Of a stretch of DNA of 32,464 bases, positions 1-7,444 are shown in pieces. The stretch's first letter is position 1; the number at the start of each line of letters is the position of its first letter. A program made the translations under genes and the position numbers. This DNA is from Azospirillum isscasi (lineage in GTDB: Bacteria; Pseudomonadota; Alphaproteobacteria; Azospirillales; Azospirillaceae), in NCBI RefSeq assembly GCF_030849505.1, contig NZ_JAUJFI010000056.1, positions 1 through 32,464 of the forward strand. Reading direction: 5' to 3'. The notes beneath the pieces are model-generated. The model did no database searches. It was not told where the DNA came from and was given only the letters and a program-made list of their open reading frames with translations.

Positions 1-31
1 GCCGTAACAAGCCTTTCCGGCTGCGTCCGCT

Positions 32-232
32 TTGTCAGAGCGGGCGCAGCGGGTGCGCCGTGACCGTGGCCGCGGCGGCAGCAGCAGCGACCAGCGCTAC
101 GACCGCATTCGCGAGGCCCGCGCCCGCGGCTACGAGGGGGACCAGTGCGGGGAATGCGGCAACATGACGCTCGTCCGCAACGGCACCTGCCTCAAGTGCG
201 ACACCTGCGGCTCCACCACGGGCTGCAGCTGA
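32..232 (+). CDS. nrdJ: C-terminal tail of B12-dependent (class II) ribonucleotide reductase, 5' part missing or frameshifted
   Basis: The last ~35 residues (GYEGDQCGECGN, then VRNGTCLKCDTCGSTTGCS) are the Cys-rich tail found at the extreme C-terminus of adenosylcobalamin-dependent class II ribonucleotide reductases. Four Cys pairs suggest a metal-binding ribbon and redox-active thiols that re-reduce the active site. The tail frame is closed by TAA at 5-7, so it cannot simply continue from a gene to the left. The only start inside is TTG at 32, with no visible ribosome site. Either the reductase shifts frame within the repetitive GC-rich linker at about 8-100 (real or a sequencing error), or the tail is a separate short ORF. 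The family assignment of the tail is firm; the 5' limit is not. Confidence 0.7.
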   Translation: MSERAQRVRRDRGRGGSSSDQRYDRIREARARGYEGDQCGECGNMTLVRNGTCLKCDTCGSTTGCS

Positions 233-264
233 GGCCAGCCGGTTCCATCCCCGGCATGGCGTGG

Positions 265-295
265 AAAAAGGGAGGTCCTCGGACCTCCCTTTTTT
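265..295. terminator. Bidirectional intrinsic terminator
   Basis: A perfect inverted repeat (GGGAGGTCC at 270-278 and GGACCTCCC at 281-289) is flanked by A5 on the left and a T run on the right, so it reads as a terminator on both strands. It lies between the convergent nrdJ tail and hemerythrin gene. Confidence 0.85.
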
Positions 296-407
296 CGTGG
301 GCCTTGCCGCGGCGCCGTCCCGCGGCGGGCGCCGCTCCGCGGGCATGGCTTTTGCCGCCGGCAAGGCATCCTCGACGGCGGCAAAAGCGTGGCGGCTTGC
401 GGCGGTA

Positions 408-890
408 TCAGACGGGGATGTTCGGGAAGACGCGGCCGGAAAGCTGGGCATCGGCCAGCTCCGCCGGGGCGTCGTCACGCTCCTTCAGCCAGCGGGCGAA
501 CTGGCGGTCCGCGGAGTTGATGTGAAGCATCAGCCACTGCGGCAGGAAGGTCGCCAGATATTCGGCGATGTTCTCCTCCGGCACGTTGCCGGTGGTGAAG
601 GCGTGCAACTGCTCCCACGCCAGGGAGTGCTGGATCAGATGGTCGGCCAGGAAGGGATAGCCGGCCGTCTCCATCACCTTCTGTTCTTCCGCGAAATGGA
701 TCTCGGTGTAGACCACCGCTTCGGCCAGCGTGCGGTAGACCTCCGCACGCGAGCGGCCTTCGGCGACGGCGGTCTGGAACGCATGAACCAGCCCGATCCA
801 GTGCTTGTGCTGCTCGTCGATCAGCTCGATTCCCAGCGCGAGATCGTCGCTCCAGACGATATCCTGGAAATTCTCGACGGGCATATCCAT
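408..890 (-). CDS. Bacteriohemerythrin
   Basis: This 160-aa single-domain protein matches bacteriohemerythrin throughout. It is a four-helix bundle with a non-heme di-iron centre that binds O2 reversibly, used for oxygen sensing, delivery or storage. All expected iron ligands are visible with canonical spacing: H28 (IDEQH), H65 and E69 (HFAEE), H84, H88, H123 and D128 (HINSAD). The N-terminal W-S-D-D-L-ALGI segment is also typical. An alternative start two codons later (MPVEN) would change little. No signal peptide or membrane segment is seen, so it should be cytoplasmic. It is divergent from the downstream peptidase and convergent with nrdJ, so probably monocistronic. Confidence 0.9.
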   Translation of the reverse strand: MDMPVENFQDIVWSDDLALGIELIDEQHKHWIGLVHAFQTAVAEGRSRAEVYRTLAEAVVYTEIHFAEEQKVMETAGYPFLADHLIQHSLAWEQLHAFTTGNVPEENIAEYLATFLPQWLMLHINSADRQFARWLKERDDAPAELADAQLSGRVFPNIPV

Positions 891-929
891 GGTCGGGCGG
901 ACTCGGCTGAAAGTGGTAACGATTTGGTC

Positions 930-957
930 ATCATAATCAGGGTCGTTGGTGCATCAA
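930..957 (-). promoter_or_regulatory. Candidate sigma70-type promoter for bacteriohemerythrin
   Basis: On the minus strand TTGATG (957-952) and TATGAT (935-930) are separated by 16 nt, about 40 nt upstream of the hemerythrin start. The -10 matches consensus at five of six positions. This is inferred from sequence only. Confidence 0.4.
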
Positions 958-981
958 TGATCTGTGCTGAGATAAATTGTC

Positions 982-1013
982 GCAGAATCGGCGATGCGCA
1001 GAATCGGCGATGC
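982..1013. repeat. Perfect 16-bp tandem duplication
   Basis: GCAGAATCGGCGATGC occurs twice head to tail (982-997 and 998-1013) in the divergent spacer between the hemerythrin and peptidase genes. It may be a duplicated regulatory site or a replication-slippage product. Confidence 0.9.
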
Positions 1014-1131
1014 CTTGGATGATGGCCTGGACGATGGAGGCGGTCTGAACCCGTGGGCCGTCCGTCCTTGCCGGGGAAGGAGCGCGGGTCAATATGCGGA
1101 GCCTGTGACGACACAGCCGACGGGATGCGCC

Positions 1132-2706
1132 ATGAGACGTGCCGTGAACCGCAGCCTCCGCCTTTTGCCGATGCTCGCCCTGATGGCGCCGCTGGCCCTG
1201 CCGCCGCTCCACGCCGCGCAGGCCCAGGATGCTCAGGAAGCACCGAAGCCGGTGGAACGGGCCGGCGGCGGGTTCGACGCCCAGCGCAGCGAGACCCAGC
1301 ACCAACTGCCGCTGCCGTCCGGGCCGGTCGCCTACACGGCGGTCGCGGAGTTCCTGCCCCTGCGCGACGGCCCGCGCGAGGAGGTGGCGGCCCGCGTCTT
1401 CACCGTCACCTACACGCTGGATGGCGCGCCGCGCGGCCAGCGGCCCGTGGCCTTCGTGTTCAACGGCGGGCCGGGGGCGTCCTCGGCCTATCTGCATCTG
1501 GGGGCGCTGGGGCCGAAGGTGGTGGGGTTCAACGACGACGGGTCGCTGGCGCGTCCGCCGGCCCCGCTTCTGGACAACCCGGACAGCTGGCTGGCCTTCA
1601 CCGATCTGGTCTTCGTCGATCCGGTCGGCACCGGTTACAGCCGCGGCATCCGGCGTGACGGCGGAAAGGAGGGCGGAAAGGAGGAGGGGGACCGGCGGGA
1701 CGAGGACCCCGGCAAGCGCTTCTGGTCGGTCGATGCCGACAGCCGGGCCATGGCGGAGATCGTCCGGCTCTGGCTGACCCGCAACGGGCGCTGGGAGTCG
1801 CCGAAATTCCTGGTGGGGGAAAGCTACGGCGGCTTCCGCATCGCCAAGATGGCGAACCGGCTGATCGACGACACCGGCATTGCGGTCAACGGGCTGATCA
1901 TGGTGTCGCCGGTGGTGGATTTCGCCACCATCCGCGGCGGCGGGCTTCTGGTGCCGGCGCTGCGGCTGCCCTCCTACGCCGCTTCCGCCGCCGCCGGCGG
2001 GCTGGTCCCCGGCACGCCGGAGCAGGCGGCGGAAGCGGCGGAGCGCTACGCCCTCGGTGGCTACCTCACCGGGCTGGCCGGGCTGGACTACCGCCGGACC
2101 GGCGCGGCGCGGGGCTTCTTCGCCGAGGTGGCGCGGACCACCGGCCTGCCGGAGGAGCTGGTGACCCGTCACCGCGGGGAGATCCCCGCCGACGTCTTCG
2201 CCCGCGAGCTTCTGCGCGGGCGGGGACGGATCGCCAGCGTCTATGACGGCACCTTCACCGCCGCGGACCCCGATCCGTCGGCGGCGCGCATCCCCTTCGA
2301 CCCCTTCCTGAAGGGGACGGTGCCGACCTACACCACCGCCTTCGCCGCCTATGCCCGCGAGTGGCTGGGCGTGCGGACGGAGGTGCCGTTCGACCTCCTC
2401 AGCGACCGGGTGAACCGCGGCTGGGAATGGCCGCGCTCCGGCCAGCCCAGCGCGGTGGACGACCTCCAGACCGCCCTGACCCTGCAACCCGCGTTGCGGG
2501 TGCTGATCGCCCATGGGCGCACGGACCTGATCACGCCCTACATGGCGTCGCGCTGGGTGGCGTCCCGCCTGGAGCTGCCGGACGGACAGGCCGACCGGGT
2601 GGCGGTGACCGTCCATGAGGGCGGGCACATGATGTACACCCGCGCGTCCGGACGCGCGGCGCTGGCCGCCGACGCGCGGGCCCTGGTGGAGGCGGCGCTG
2701 CGGTAA
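1132..2706 (+). CDS. Exported S10-family serine carboxypeptidase
   Basis: The 524-aa product is an alpha/beta-hydrolase peptidase of MEROPS family S10, which removes C-terminal residues from peptides. The start at ATG 1132 gives a clear signal peptide (Arg-rich n-region, hydrophobic LLPMLALMAPLALPP, then AQA); the frame is open further upstream but codes nothing signal-like. Family landmarks run in order: the oxyanion motif GGPGASSAY near residues 115-125, FVDPVGTGYSR, nucleophile S231 in GESYGGFR, D465 in HGRTDLITP and H499 in HEGGHMMY. A Lys/Glu-rich insert with two GGKE repeats (1660-1683) lies between the oxyanion region and the nucleophile. It probably acts in the periplasm. Its substrate is unknown. 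Confidence 0.9.
   Translation: MRRAVNRSLRLLPMLALMAPLALPPLHAAQAQDAQEAPKPVERAGGGFDAQRSETQHQLPLPSGPVAYTAVAEFLPLRDGPREEVAARVFTVTYTLDGAPRGQRPVAFVFNGGPGASSAYLHLGALGPKVVGFNDDGSLARPPAPLLDNPDSWLAFTDLVFVDPVGTGYSRGIRRDGGKEGGKEEGDRRDEDPGKRFWSVDADSRAMAEIVRLWLTRNGRWESPKFLVGESYGGFRIAKMANRLIDDTGIAVNGLIMVSPVVDFATIRGGGLLVPALRLPSYAASAAAGGLVPGTPEQAAEAAERYALGGYLTGLAGLDYRRTGAARGFFAEVARTTGLPEELVTRHRGEIPADVFARELLRGRGRIASVYDGTFTAADPDPSAARIPFDPFLKGTVPTYTTAFAAYAREWLGVRTEVPFDLLSDRVNRGWEWPRSGQPSAVDDLQTALTLQPALRVLIAHGRTDLITPYMASRWVASRLELPDGQADRVAVTVHEGGHMMYTRASGRAALAADARALVEAALR
1660..1683 (+). repeat. In-frame 12-bp tandem duplication (GGKE-GGKE)
   Basis: GGCGGAAAGGAG is repeated exactly at 1660-1671 and 1672-1683 inside the S10 peptidase gene. 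It adds a charged, probably exposed loop without breaking the frame. Confidence 0.9.
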
Positions 2707-2720
2707 GGGATTGGCCGGCC

Positions 2721-2753
2721 AAAAGAAAACAGGCGCCCCGGTTGGGGCGCCTG
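2721..2753 (-). terminator. Intrinsic terminator of the flagellin gene
   Basis: A 10-bp perfect stem (CAGGCGCCCC at 2730-2739, GGGGCGCCTG at 2744-2753) with a GGTT loop is followed on the minus strand by a T-rich run (complement of 2721-2729). It lies 50 nt past the flagellin stop codon. Confidence 0.9.
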
Positions 2754-2802
2754 CTGCGCAATGCGTTGCTTCGGCCTGTGGTCGCCGGCTGGACCCTGCC
2801 GG

Positions 2803-4668
2803 TTAGAACAGACGCAGGATCGACTGCTGCGACTGGTTGGCCAGCGAGAGGGCGATGGTGCCGAGCTGCTGACGGGTCTGCAGCATCAGCAGGCTGGCGC
2901 CTTCCTCGTTCTGGTCGGCCAGCGTCAGCTTGTTGGCGCCTTCGACCAGCACGTCGCTGAACTCCTTGGTGAAGGTCTCGCGGGTCGTGATGATGTTCAG
3001 GTTGGTGGACAGCGTCTGCGAGGCCGACCGCAGCGTCTGCTTGGCGTAGTCGATGCTGGCAACCGCCTTGTCGATGTCGGTGCGGTCCGTCCAGCTGTTC
3101 TGCGCATAGTCGATGCGCAGGCCCTGGCCGCTGGTGGTCAGGTTCTGGGCCTTCACCGTGATCGCGTTGGTGTTGCGCTCGTTGAGCTGCACCGTCAGAT
3201 CGTTCGAGGTGTTGGCGTCGGTCACCTGCACCGACACGAGGTTGGCCGCGGAGGCGGCGGAGGCCGCCTGCTTGATGGTCTTCTGATCGACGTTGAAGCG
3301 CACCGTGCCGGTGTCGAACGCGAAGGCGTTCTCGCCTTCCGACAGCTTGCCTTCACCGCGGTTCGCCATGCCGTCGCGGGTCACCGCCGACCCGTTCAGG
3401 TTGCTGACCTGGATCTGGATGTCGACCTTCTTCTCGATGACCGAGATGCCGTTGCCGCTGTTGGCGGCCTGCTCCAGCAGCTTGCGGTCCACGACGAAGG
3501 ACACGATGGTGCCCGACGAGAAGCTTTCGGAGATGCGCTTGGTCAGCGCGTTCTCGGCGGTCGCCTTGACGGTCATTTCGCGGGCGGCGTTGGTCGCCGT
3601 CGCGCCGGACAGGGTGATCGTGCCGGTCGTGCTGACCGACACCGTCTGGACGTCCTTGCCGCTGAGGCGGCCGTTGGTGCCCAGGGCGCTGGAGATCGAC
3701 GCCTGGAGCCGCTTGGCGATGTTGGTGTGGGCGTCCTGGCCGACCGCCACGTCGCCGGCGGTGGCGGTGTAGGTGAAGGTCTGGTCTTCCACCGTGATGG
3801 TGAAGCTGTCGCCGGCTTCGACCGTGCCGCCCAGCGTCACCTTGGTGACCTGCGCCTGACCCGAGGTCGCCGCGCGGGTCATGTTGGCGGAGATGGACTG
3901 GCTGTTGTCGAAGTAGGTAACGGTGCGCGACTCGTTGCCGTCCGTGATGATGAAGGACCGCTCGCGGCCCGTCGCGCCGCGGACCTCGATCTGCACGTCG
4001 GAGAAGCTGCCGAGCGTGGTCGCCATCGTGCCGGACAGTTTCAGGCCGACCAGGCCGTGGGCCATTTCGGCGCTGTTGATGTCGCCGGCCGCACCCTCGA
4101 TCGAGCCGTCGCCCTTGATGCGCACCGTGTAGGTGTCGGCCGACACCACGTTGGTGACGCGGGCGTTCTCGATGCCCTGGATGGTGTTGACGGCGCGGCG
4201 CGACGCGCTGGTGGTGTCCAGGCGCAGGCCGTTGCCGGCCAGCAGGTTCTTGCCGGCGTAGCCGCTGTCGCCGGCCAGCTTGTCGATCTGTTCCTTCAGC
4301 GCGTTGAACTGCGCGGCCAGCGTCTTGCGGGTGGCGACGGAGCCGGCGTCGGTGCCCAGAGCGGAATAGGCGGCGGTGGTCAGACCGCGAGCCTGCTCGA
4401 TCATGCTTTCGATCGCGGTCACGCCCTTGTCGGCGGCCTTGATGGTGCTGATCGACTGACCCATGGCGTCCTTCAACGACGACAGGTCACCGGCACGCTG
4501 GTTCAGGCTCTTCGCTGCGAAGAACGAAGTCGGGCCGTCGAGCGCCGAGTTGATCTTGTTGCCGGTCGAGAGGATGTTCTGCTTGACACCGATCTTGTCG
4601 TTCACGCTCTGCAGTTGCAGCAGATTCGTGCGCATTGATGCGGTGAGAGTGACGTCGTTGATGGCCAT
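2803..4668 (-). CDS. fliC: Flagellin (621 aa)
   Basis: This is a filament subunit. The N-terminus (MAINDVTLTASMRTNLLQLQ, then LSTGNKINSALDGP) is the conserved D0/D1 flagellin helix region. The C-terminus (TNLNIITTRETFTKEFSDVLVEGANKLTLADQNEE, ending LANQSQQSILRLF) is the partner D0/D1 helix with the usual terminal hydrophobic residues. The middle ~350 residues are Thr/Ser/Val-rich and beta-like, forming the variable surface domain. At 621 aa it is much longer than many alphaproteobacterial flagellins. The start at 4668 has AAGGAG about 9 nt upstream and begins the conserved sequence; the frame extends further upstream without homology. A sigma54-like promoter and a terminator flank it, so it is probably transcribed alone. 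Azospirillum makes polar and lateral flagella; the length favours the polar flagellin, which is inference. Confidence 0.93.
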   Translation of the reverse strand: MAINDVTLTASMRTNLLQLQSVNDKIGVKQNILSTGNKINSALDGPTSFFAAKSLNQRAGDLSSLKDAMGQSISTIKAADKGVTAIESMIEQARGLTTAAYSALGTDAGSVATRKTLAAQFNALKEQIDKLAGDSGYAGKNLLAGNGLRLDTTSASRRAVNTIQGIENARVTNVVSADTYTVRIKGDGSIEGAAGDINSAEMAHGLVGLKLSGTMATTLGSFSDVQIEVRGATGRERSFIITDGNESRTVTYFDNSQSISANMTRAATSGQAQVTKVTLGGTVEAGDSFTITVEDQTFTYTATAGDVAVGQDAHTNIAKRLQASISSALGTNGRLSGKDVQTVSVSTTGTITLSGATATNAAREMTVKATAENALTKRISESFSSGTIVSFVVDRKLLEQAANSGNGISVIEKKVDIQIQVSNLNGSAVTRDGMANRGEGKLSEGENAFAFDTGTVRFNVDQKTIKQAASAASAANLVSVQVTDANTSNDLTVQLNERNTNAITVKAQNLTTSGQGLRIDYAQNSWTDRTDIDKAVASIDYAKQTLRSASQTLSTNLNIITTRETFTKEFSDVLVEGANKLTLADQNEEGASLLMLQTRQQLGTIALSLANQSQQSILRLF

Positions 4669-4752
4669 GGTTCCAAGTCTCCTTCTGAGGCTCGCCCCGC
4701 GGCTGGTGCTTGAAACCGAAGCGAGGCAACGTGCATTTGCGCAGCCCTTTCC

Positions 4753-4770
4753 TATCAAGACCTGTGCCAG
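4753..4770 (-). promoter_or_regulatory. Candidate sigma54 (RpoN) promoter of the flagellin gene
   Basis: On the minus strand CTGGCAC-N5-TTGAT matches the RpoN -24/-12 consensus (TGGCAC-N5-TTGCW) except for A in place of C in the -12 element. The predicted start near 4743 leaves a leader of about 75 nt. Flagellar genes in this group are often RpoN-dependent. Confidence 0.5.
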
Positions 4771-4786
4771 TTTGCGGACGACCTGT

Positions 4787-4799
4787 TAAGTGATTGATT
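4787..4799 (-). promoter_or_regulatory. Perfect IHF-consensus site upstream of the flagellin promoter
   Basis: The minus strand reads AATCAATCACTTA, an exact match to the IHF consensus WATCAA-N4-TTR, in an AT-rich patch just upstream of the candidate -24 element. IHF bending between activator and RpoN sites is the standard architecture at such promoters. Confidence 0.5.
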
Positions 4800-5041
4800 T
4801 AAAATTACATTATTGGGGCTTAGAGGGTGATCGCGCCAACTTTGGCGGGACGGTCCTTCCCAGGGTGGCGGAAAGTTTTGCCGGGCAGGAACGGCGCTGC
4901 CCCCCGGTCCCCGGGACAAATCTTCCCAGTCGGATGGTGTGCGAACGGTACCGGTAAGCCCTTGGTGGCGGCGTCCGGGGCGGCTATCGTCGGGGTGTCC
5001 CGGGCGCCGCGGCGCCCGCAATGAAGACGGAGGGATGAAGC

Positions 5042-5509
5042 ATGGCCGGACGCATCGAAGCGCGGCTGAAGGAGTTGGGGATCGAGCTGCCGCAGGCGGC
5101 GGCCCCGGTGGCGGCCTATGTGCCCTACACGCAGTCGGGCAACACGCTCTACGTGTCGGGGCAGGTCACCGTGTGGAACGGCGAGCGCCGTTTCGTCGGC
5201 AAGCTGGGCCAGGACTTCTCGGTGGAGCAGGGGCAGCAGGCGGCGCGGCTCTGCGCCCTGAACATCATCGCCCAGGCGAAGGCGGCCTGCGGCGGCGATC
5301 TCGACCGGGTGGTGCGCGTGCTGCGGCTGGGCGGCTTCGTGAACGGCACCCCGGACTTCCACGACCAGCCGCTGGTCATCAACGGCGCGTCGGAGTTGAT
5401 GATGCAGGTGTTCGGGGACGCCGGGAAGCACGCCCGCGCCGCGGTCGGCGCGCCGTCGCTGCCCGGCAACGTGGCCGTCGAGGTGGACGCCATCCTCGAA
5501 CTGGCCTGA
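5042..5509 (+). CDS. RidA family (YjgF/YER057c/UK114) protein
   Basis: This 155-aa protein has the trimeric RidA/chorismate-mutase-like fold signature: VPYTQSGNTLYVSGQV near the N-terminus, LDRVVRVLRLGGFVN in the middle, and ARAAVGAPSLPGNVAVEVDAI at the C-terminus. The conserved Arg (R132) corresponds to the residue that in active RidA contacts the carboxylate of 2-aminoacrylate-type imines. Its length and N-terminal extension fit the longer RidA subgroup rather than the ~130-aa archetype, so imine deaminase activity is plausible but not certain. A good ribosome site (GGAGGG) precedes ATG 5042. The COG3146 gene follows 90 nt downstream on the same strand and may be co-transcribed. Confidence 0.88.
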   Translation: MAGRIEARLKELGIELPQAAAPVAAYVPYTQSGNTLYVSGQVTVWNGERRFVGKLGQDFSVEQGQQAARLCALNIIAQAKAACGGDLDRVVRVLRLGGFVNGTPDFHDQPLVINGASELMMQVFGDAGKHARAAVGAPSLPGNVAVEVDAILELA

Positions 5510-5599
5510 TCCGGGCCGGCTTCAGGACGGGGAGGCGGGCCTCTTGCCGCAGAGCGGCATGGCGCCCACCTCCCTCGGCGTACCCGCGAAGGAGGGAAC

Positions 5600-6796
5600 A
5601 TGCCCGACGGCAAGGATACCGGCGCCGGCCCCAGCGCCGGGGAGGCCATCACCGTCAAGGTCCTGACCGGCATCGGTCTGGCCGATCCGAAGGAGTGGGA
5701 CGCCTGCGCCGGGCCGGACAACCCGTTCCTCAGCCACGCCTTCCTGCTGGCGCTGGAGGAATCGGGGGCGGCCACCGGGCGCACGGGCTGGCAGCCCAGC
5801 CATCTCGCGGCGCTCGACGGGGCGGGGCGGATCATGGGGGCGGTGCCGCTCTATCTGAAGAACCAATCCTACGGCGAATATGTCTTCGACCACGCCTGGG
5901 CCCATGCCTACGAGCGGGCGGGCGGGCAATATTACCCGAAACTCCAGTGCGCGGTGCCCTTCACCCCGGTGCCGGGGCCGCGCCTGCTGGTCCGGCCCGG
6001 CGCGGGGGAGGCGGTCGCGTCCGCCCTGGTCCAGGGGATGGAGGAGGTGGCGCGGCGCTACGGCGTGTCCTCCGTCCACGTCACCTTTCCGGAGGAGGGG
6101 GACTGGCGCCGGCTGGGCGAGGCCGGCTGGCTGCTGCGCGAGGGCGTGCAGTATCATTGGGAGAACCGCGGCTACGCCAGCTTCGACGACTTCCTGGCGA
6201 CGCTGAATTCCCGCAAGCGCAAGGCCATCCGCAAGGAGCGGCGCGAGGTGGCGGACAGCAGCGTCCGGCTGCACAGCCTGACCGGCGCCGACCTGAAGCC
6301 GGAGCATTGGGACGCCTTCCACCGCTTCTATCTGGAGACCGCCGACCGCAAATGGGGCGGCGGCTATCTGAACCGCGCCTTCTTCCGGCTGCTGGGCGAG
6401 ACCATGGCCGACCGGGTCATGCTGGTGATGTGCGAGGACGGCGGGGACTGGGTGGCCGGCGCCCTGAACCTGATCGGTGGGGAAGCCCTCTATGGCCGCA
6501 ACTGGGGCTCCGACGGCAGCTACCGCTTCCTGCATTTCGAGGCGTGCTATTACCGCGCGCTGGACTTTGCCATCGAGCGGGGTCTGCGCCGGGTCGAGGC
6601 CGGCGCCCAGGGCGAGCACAAGATCCAGCGCGGCTATCTGCCGGTGCCGACCTACAGCGCCCATTGGGTGGCCGACCCCGGCTTCCGCCGCGCGATCGCG
6701 GATTACCTGCGCCGCGAGCGGCCCGGCGTGGCGGCGGAGCGGCAGGCGCTGATGGAGTTGTCGCCCTACCGCCGGGACGGCCTGCCGGATCAGTAA
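5600..6796 (+). CDS. GNAT-superfamily acyltransferase, COG3146/DUF482 (FemAB-like)
   Basis: The 398-aa protein matches the COG3146 (DUF482) family, annotated as GNAT N-acyltransferases related to FemAB-type peptidoglycan enzymes. Recognisable blocks are NPFLSHAFLLALEESG near residue 45, the YGEYVFDHAWAHAYERAG segment near 95, the basic RKRKAIRKERREVA stretch at about 205, and the C-terminal AGAQGEHKIQRGYLPVPTYS motif. GGAGG 6-7 nt before ATG 5600 supports the start. The substrate is unknown; the peptidoglycan link is a family label only. Its last codons overlap the end of the convergent guanine deaminase gene by 7 nt. No signal peptide is visible, so it should be cytoplasmic. Confidence 0.85.
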   Translation: MPDGKDTGAGPSAGEAITVKVLTGIGLADPKEWDACAGPDNPFLSHAFLLALEESGAATGRTGWQPSHLAALDGAGRIMGAVPLYLKNQSYGEYVFDHAWAHAYERAGGQYYPKLQCAVPFTPVPGPRLLVRPGAGEAVASALVQGMEEVARRYGVSSVHVTFPEEGDWRRLGEAGWLLREGVQYHWENRGYASFDDFLATLNSRKRKAIRKERREVADSSVRLHSLTGADLKPEHWDAFHRFYLETADRKWGGGYLNRAFFRLLGETMADRVMLVMCEDGGDWVAGALNLIGGEALYGRNWGSDGSYRFLHFEACYYRALDFAIERGLRRVEAGAQGEHKIQRGYLPVPTYSAHWVADPGFRRAIADYLRRERPGVAAERQALMELSPYRRDGLPDQ

Positions 6797-7266
6797 GGCA
6801 TGCGGTCGGGCTTGGCCGCCCATTCGTCGAAGACGGCGCGGGCCTCGCCGGCCAGAAGGCGCTGCATGGGAATCGCCCGCCGCTCCAGCGGCAGGGCGAT
6901 CTCCGTGTACAGGAAGGCGTCGTCGAAGCCGATGTCCGCCGCGTCGTCGCGCGCGTTGGCATAGACGATGCGTTCGACCCGCGCCCAATAGATGGCCGAG
7001 AGGCACATGGGGCAGGGTTCGCAGCTCGTGTAGACGGTCGCCCCGGCGAGGCTGAAGGTTCCGAGATCGCGGCAGGCGTTGCGGATGGCGACAACCTCCG
7101 CATGCGCCGTGGGATCGTTGGACGAGGTCACGCAATTCCAGCCCTCGCCGATGATCCGCCCGTCCCGCGCGATGACCGCGCCGAAGGGGCCGCCGGCGTT
7201 GCCCTGCATATGGATGCGGCTGAGGTCGATGGCGCGGCGCAGGCACTCGGTGTCGAACGTCGTCAT
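6790..7266 (-). CDS. guaD: Guanine deaminase (cytidine-deaminase fold)
   Basis: This 158-aa enzyme closely resembles Bacillus-type guanine deaminase, which converts guanine to xanthine in purine salvage. Zinc ligands H55, C85 and C88 and the catalytic proton shuttle E57 are seen in TAHAEV and SCEPCPMC. Further GuaD-specific blocks are GGPFGAVI, VTSSNDPTAHAE, AIYWAR and the C-terminal KPDRMPY, where the family uses an aromatic tail to close the active site of the domain-swapped dimer. GGGAGA lies ~9 nt before the start. It is cytoplasmic. It is convergent with the COG3146 gene and divergent from the pentapeptide gene, so probably a single-gene unit. Specificity for guanine over other nucleobases is inferred from these motifs. 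Confidence 0.88.
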   Translation of the reverse strand: MTTFDTECLRRAIDLSRIHMQGNAGGPFGAVIARDGRIIGEGWNCVTSSNDPTAHAEVVAIRNACRDLGTFSLAGATVYTSCEPCPMCLSAIYWARVERIVYANARDDAADIGFDDAFLYTEIALPLERRAIPMQRLLAGEARAVFDEWAAKPDRMPY

Positions 7267-7444
7267 ACTCTGTCTCTCCCGGCCGTGACCACAATGGTGT
7301 TCAAGGGGTTAGCGGTCGTCCCGTCCTGCGGACCGGCATGCGCCGCCGGCAATGCAGGGGTGGCGGACGGTTGGGGATTTCCTCTTTACTGATAGTACAC
7401 AAGGGGTAGTGTGTGCTGGAACAGCCGACCGACGGAACCGCCCG

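Larger units (their letters stand above)
4669..5041. other. Divergent intergenic region, flagellin / RidA-like gene
   Basis: This 373-bp spacer holds the flagellin leader, ribosome site, RpoN-like promoter and IHF site, and an AT-rich patch at about 4785-4815. The right half, up to the ribosome site ACGGAGGG before 5042, holds no recognised gene; activator sites for the flagellin promoter and the RidA-gene promoter probably lie here. Confidence 0.6.

Noticed and set aside
2761..4638. 625-codon plus-strand frame across the flagellin gene
   Set aside because: It is the complement of the flagellin gene, with low-complexity Gly/Val/Asp/Arg content and no domain.
4939..7392. 817-codon plus-strand frame across the RidA-like and COG3146 genes
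   Set aside because: It is another frame of two real genes; the Arg/Gly-rich product has no motif.
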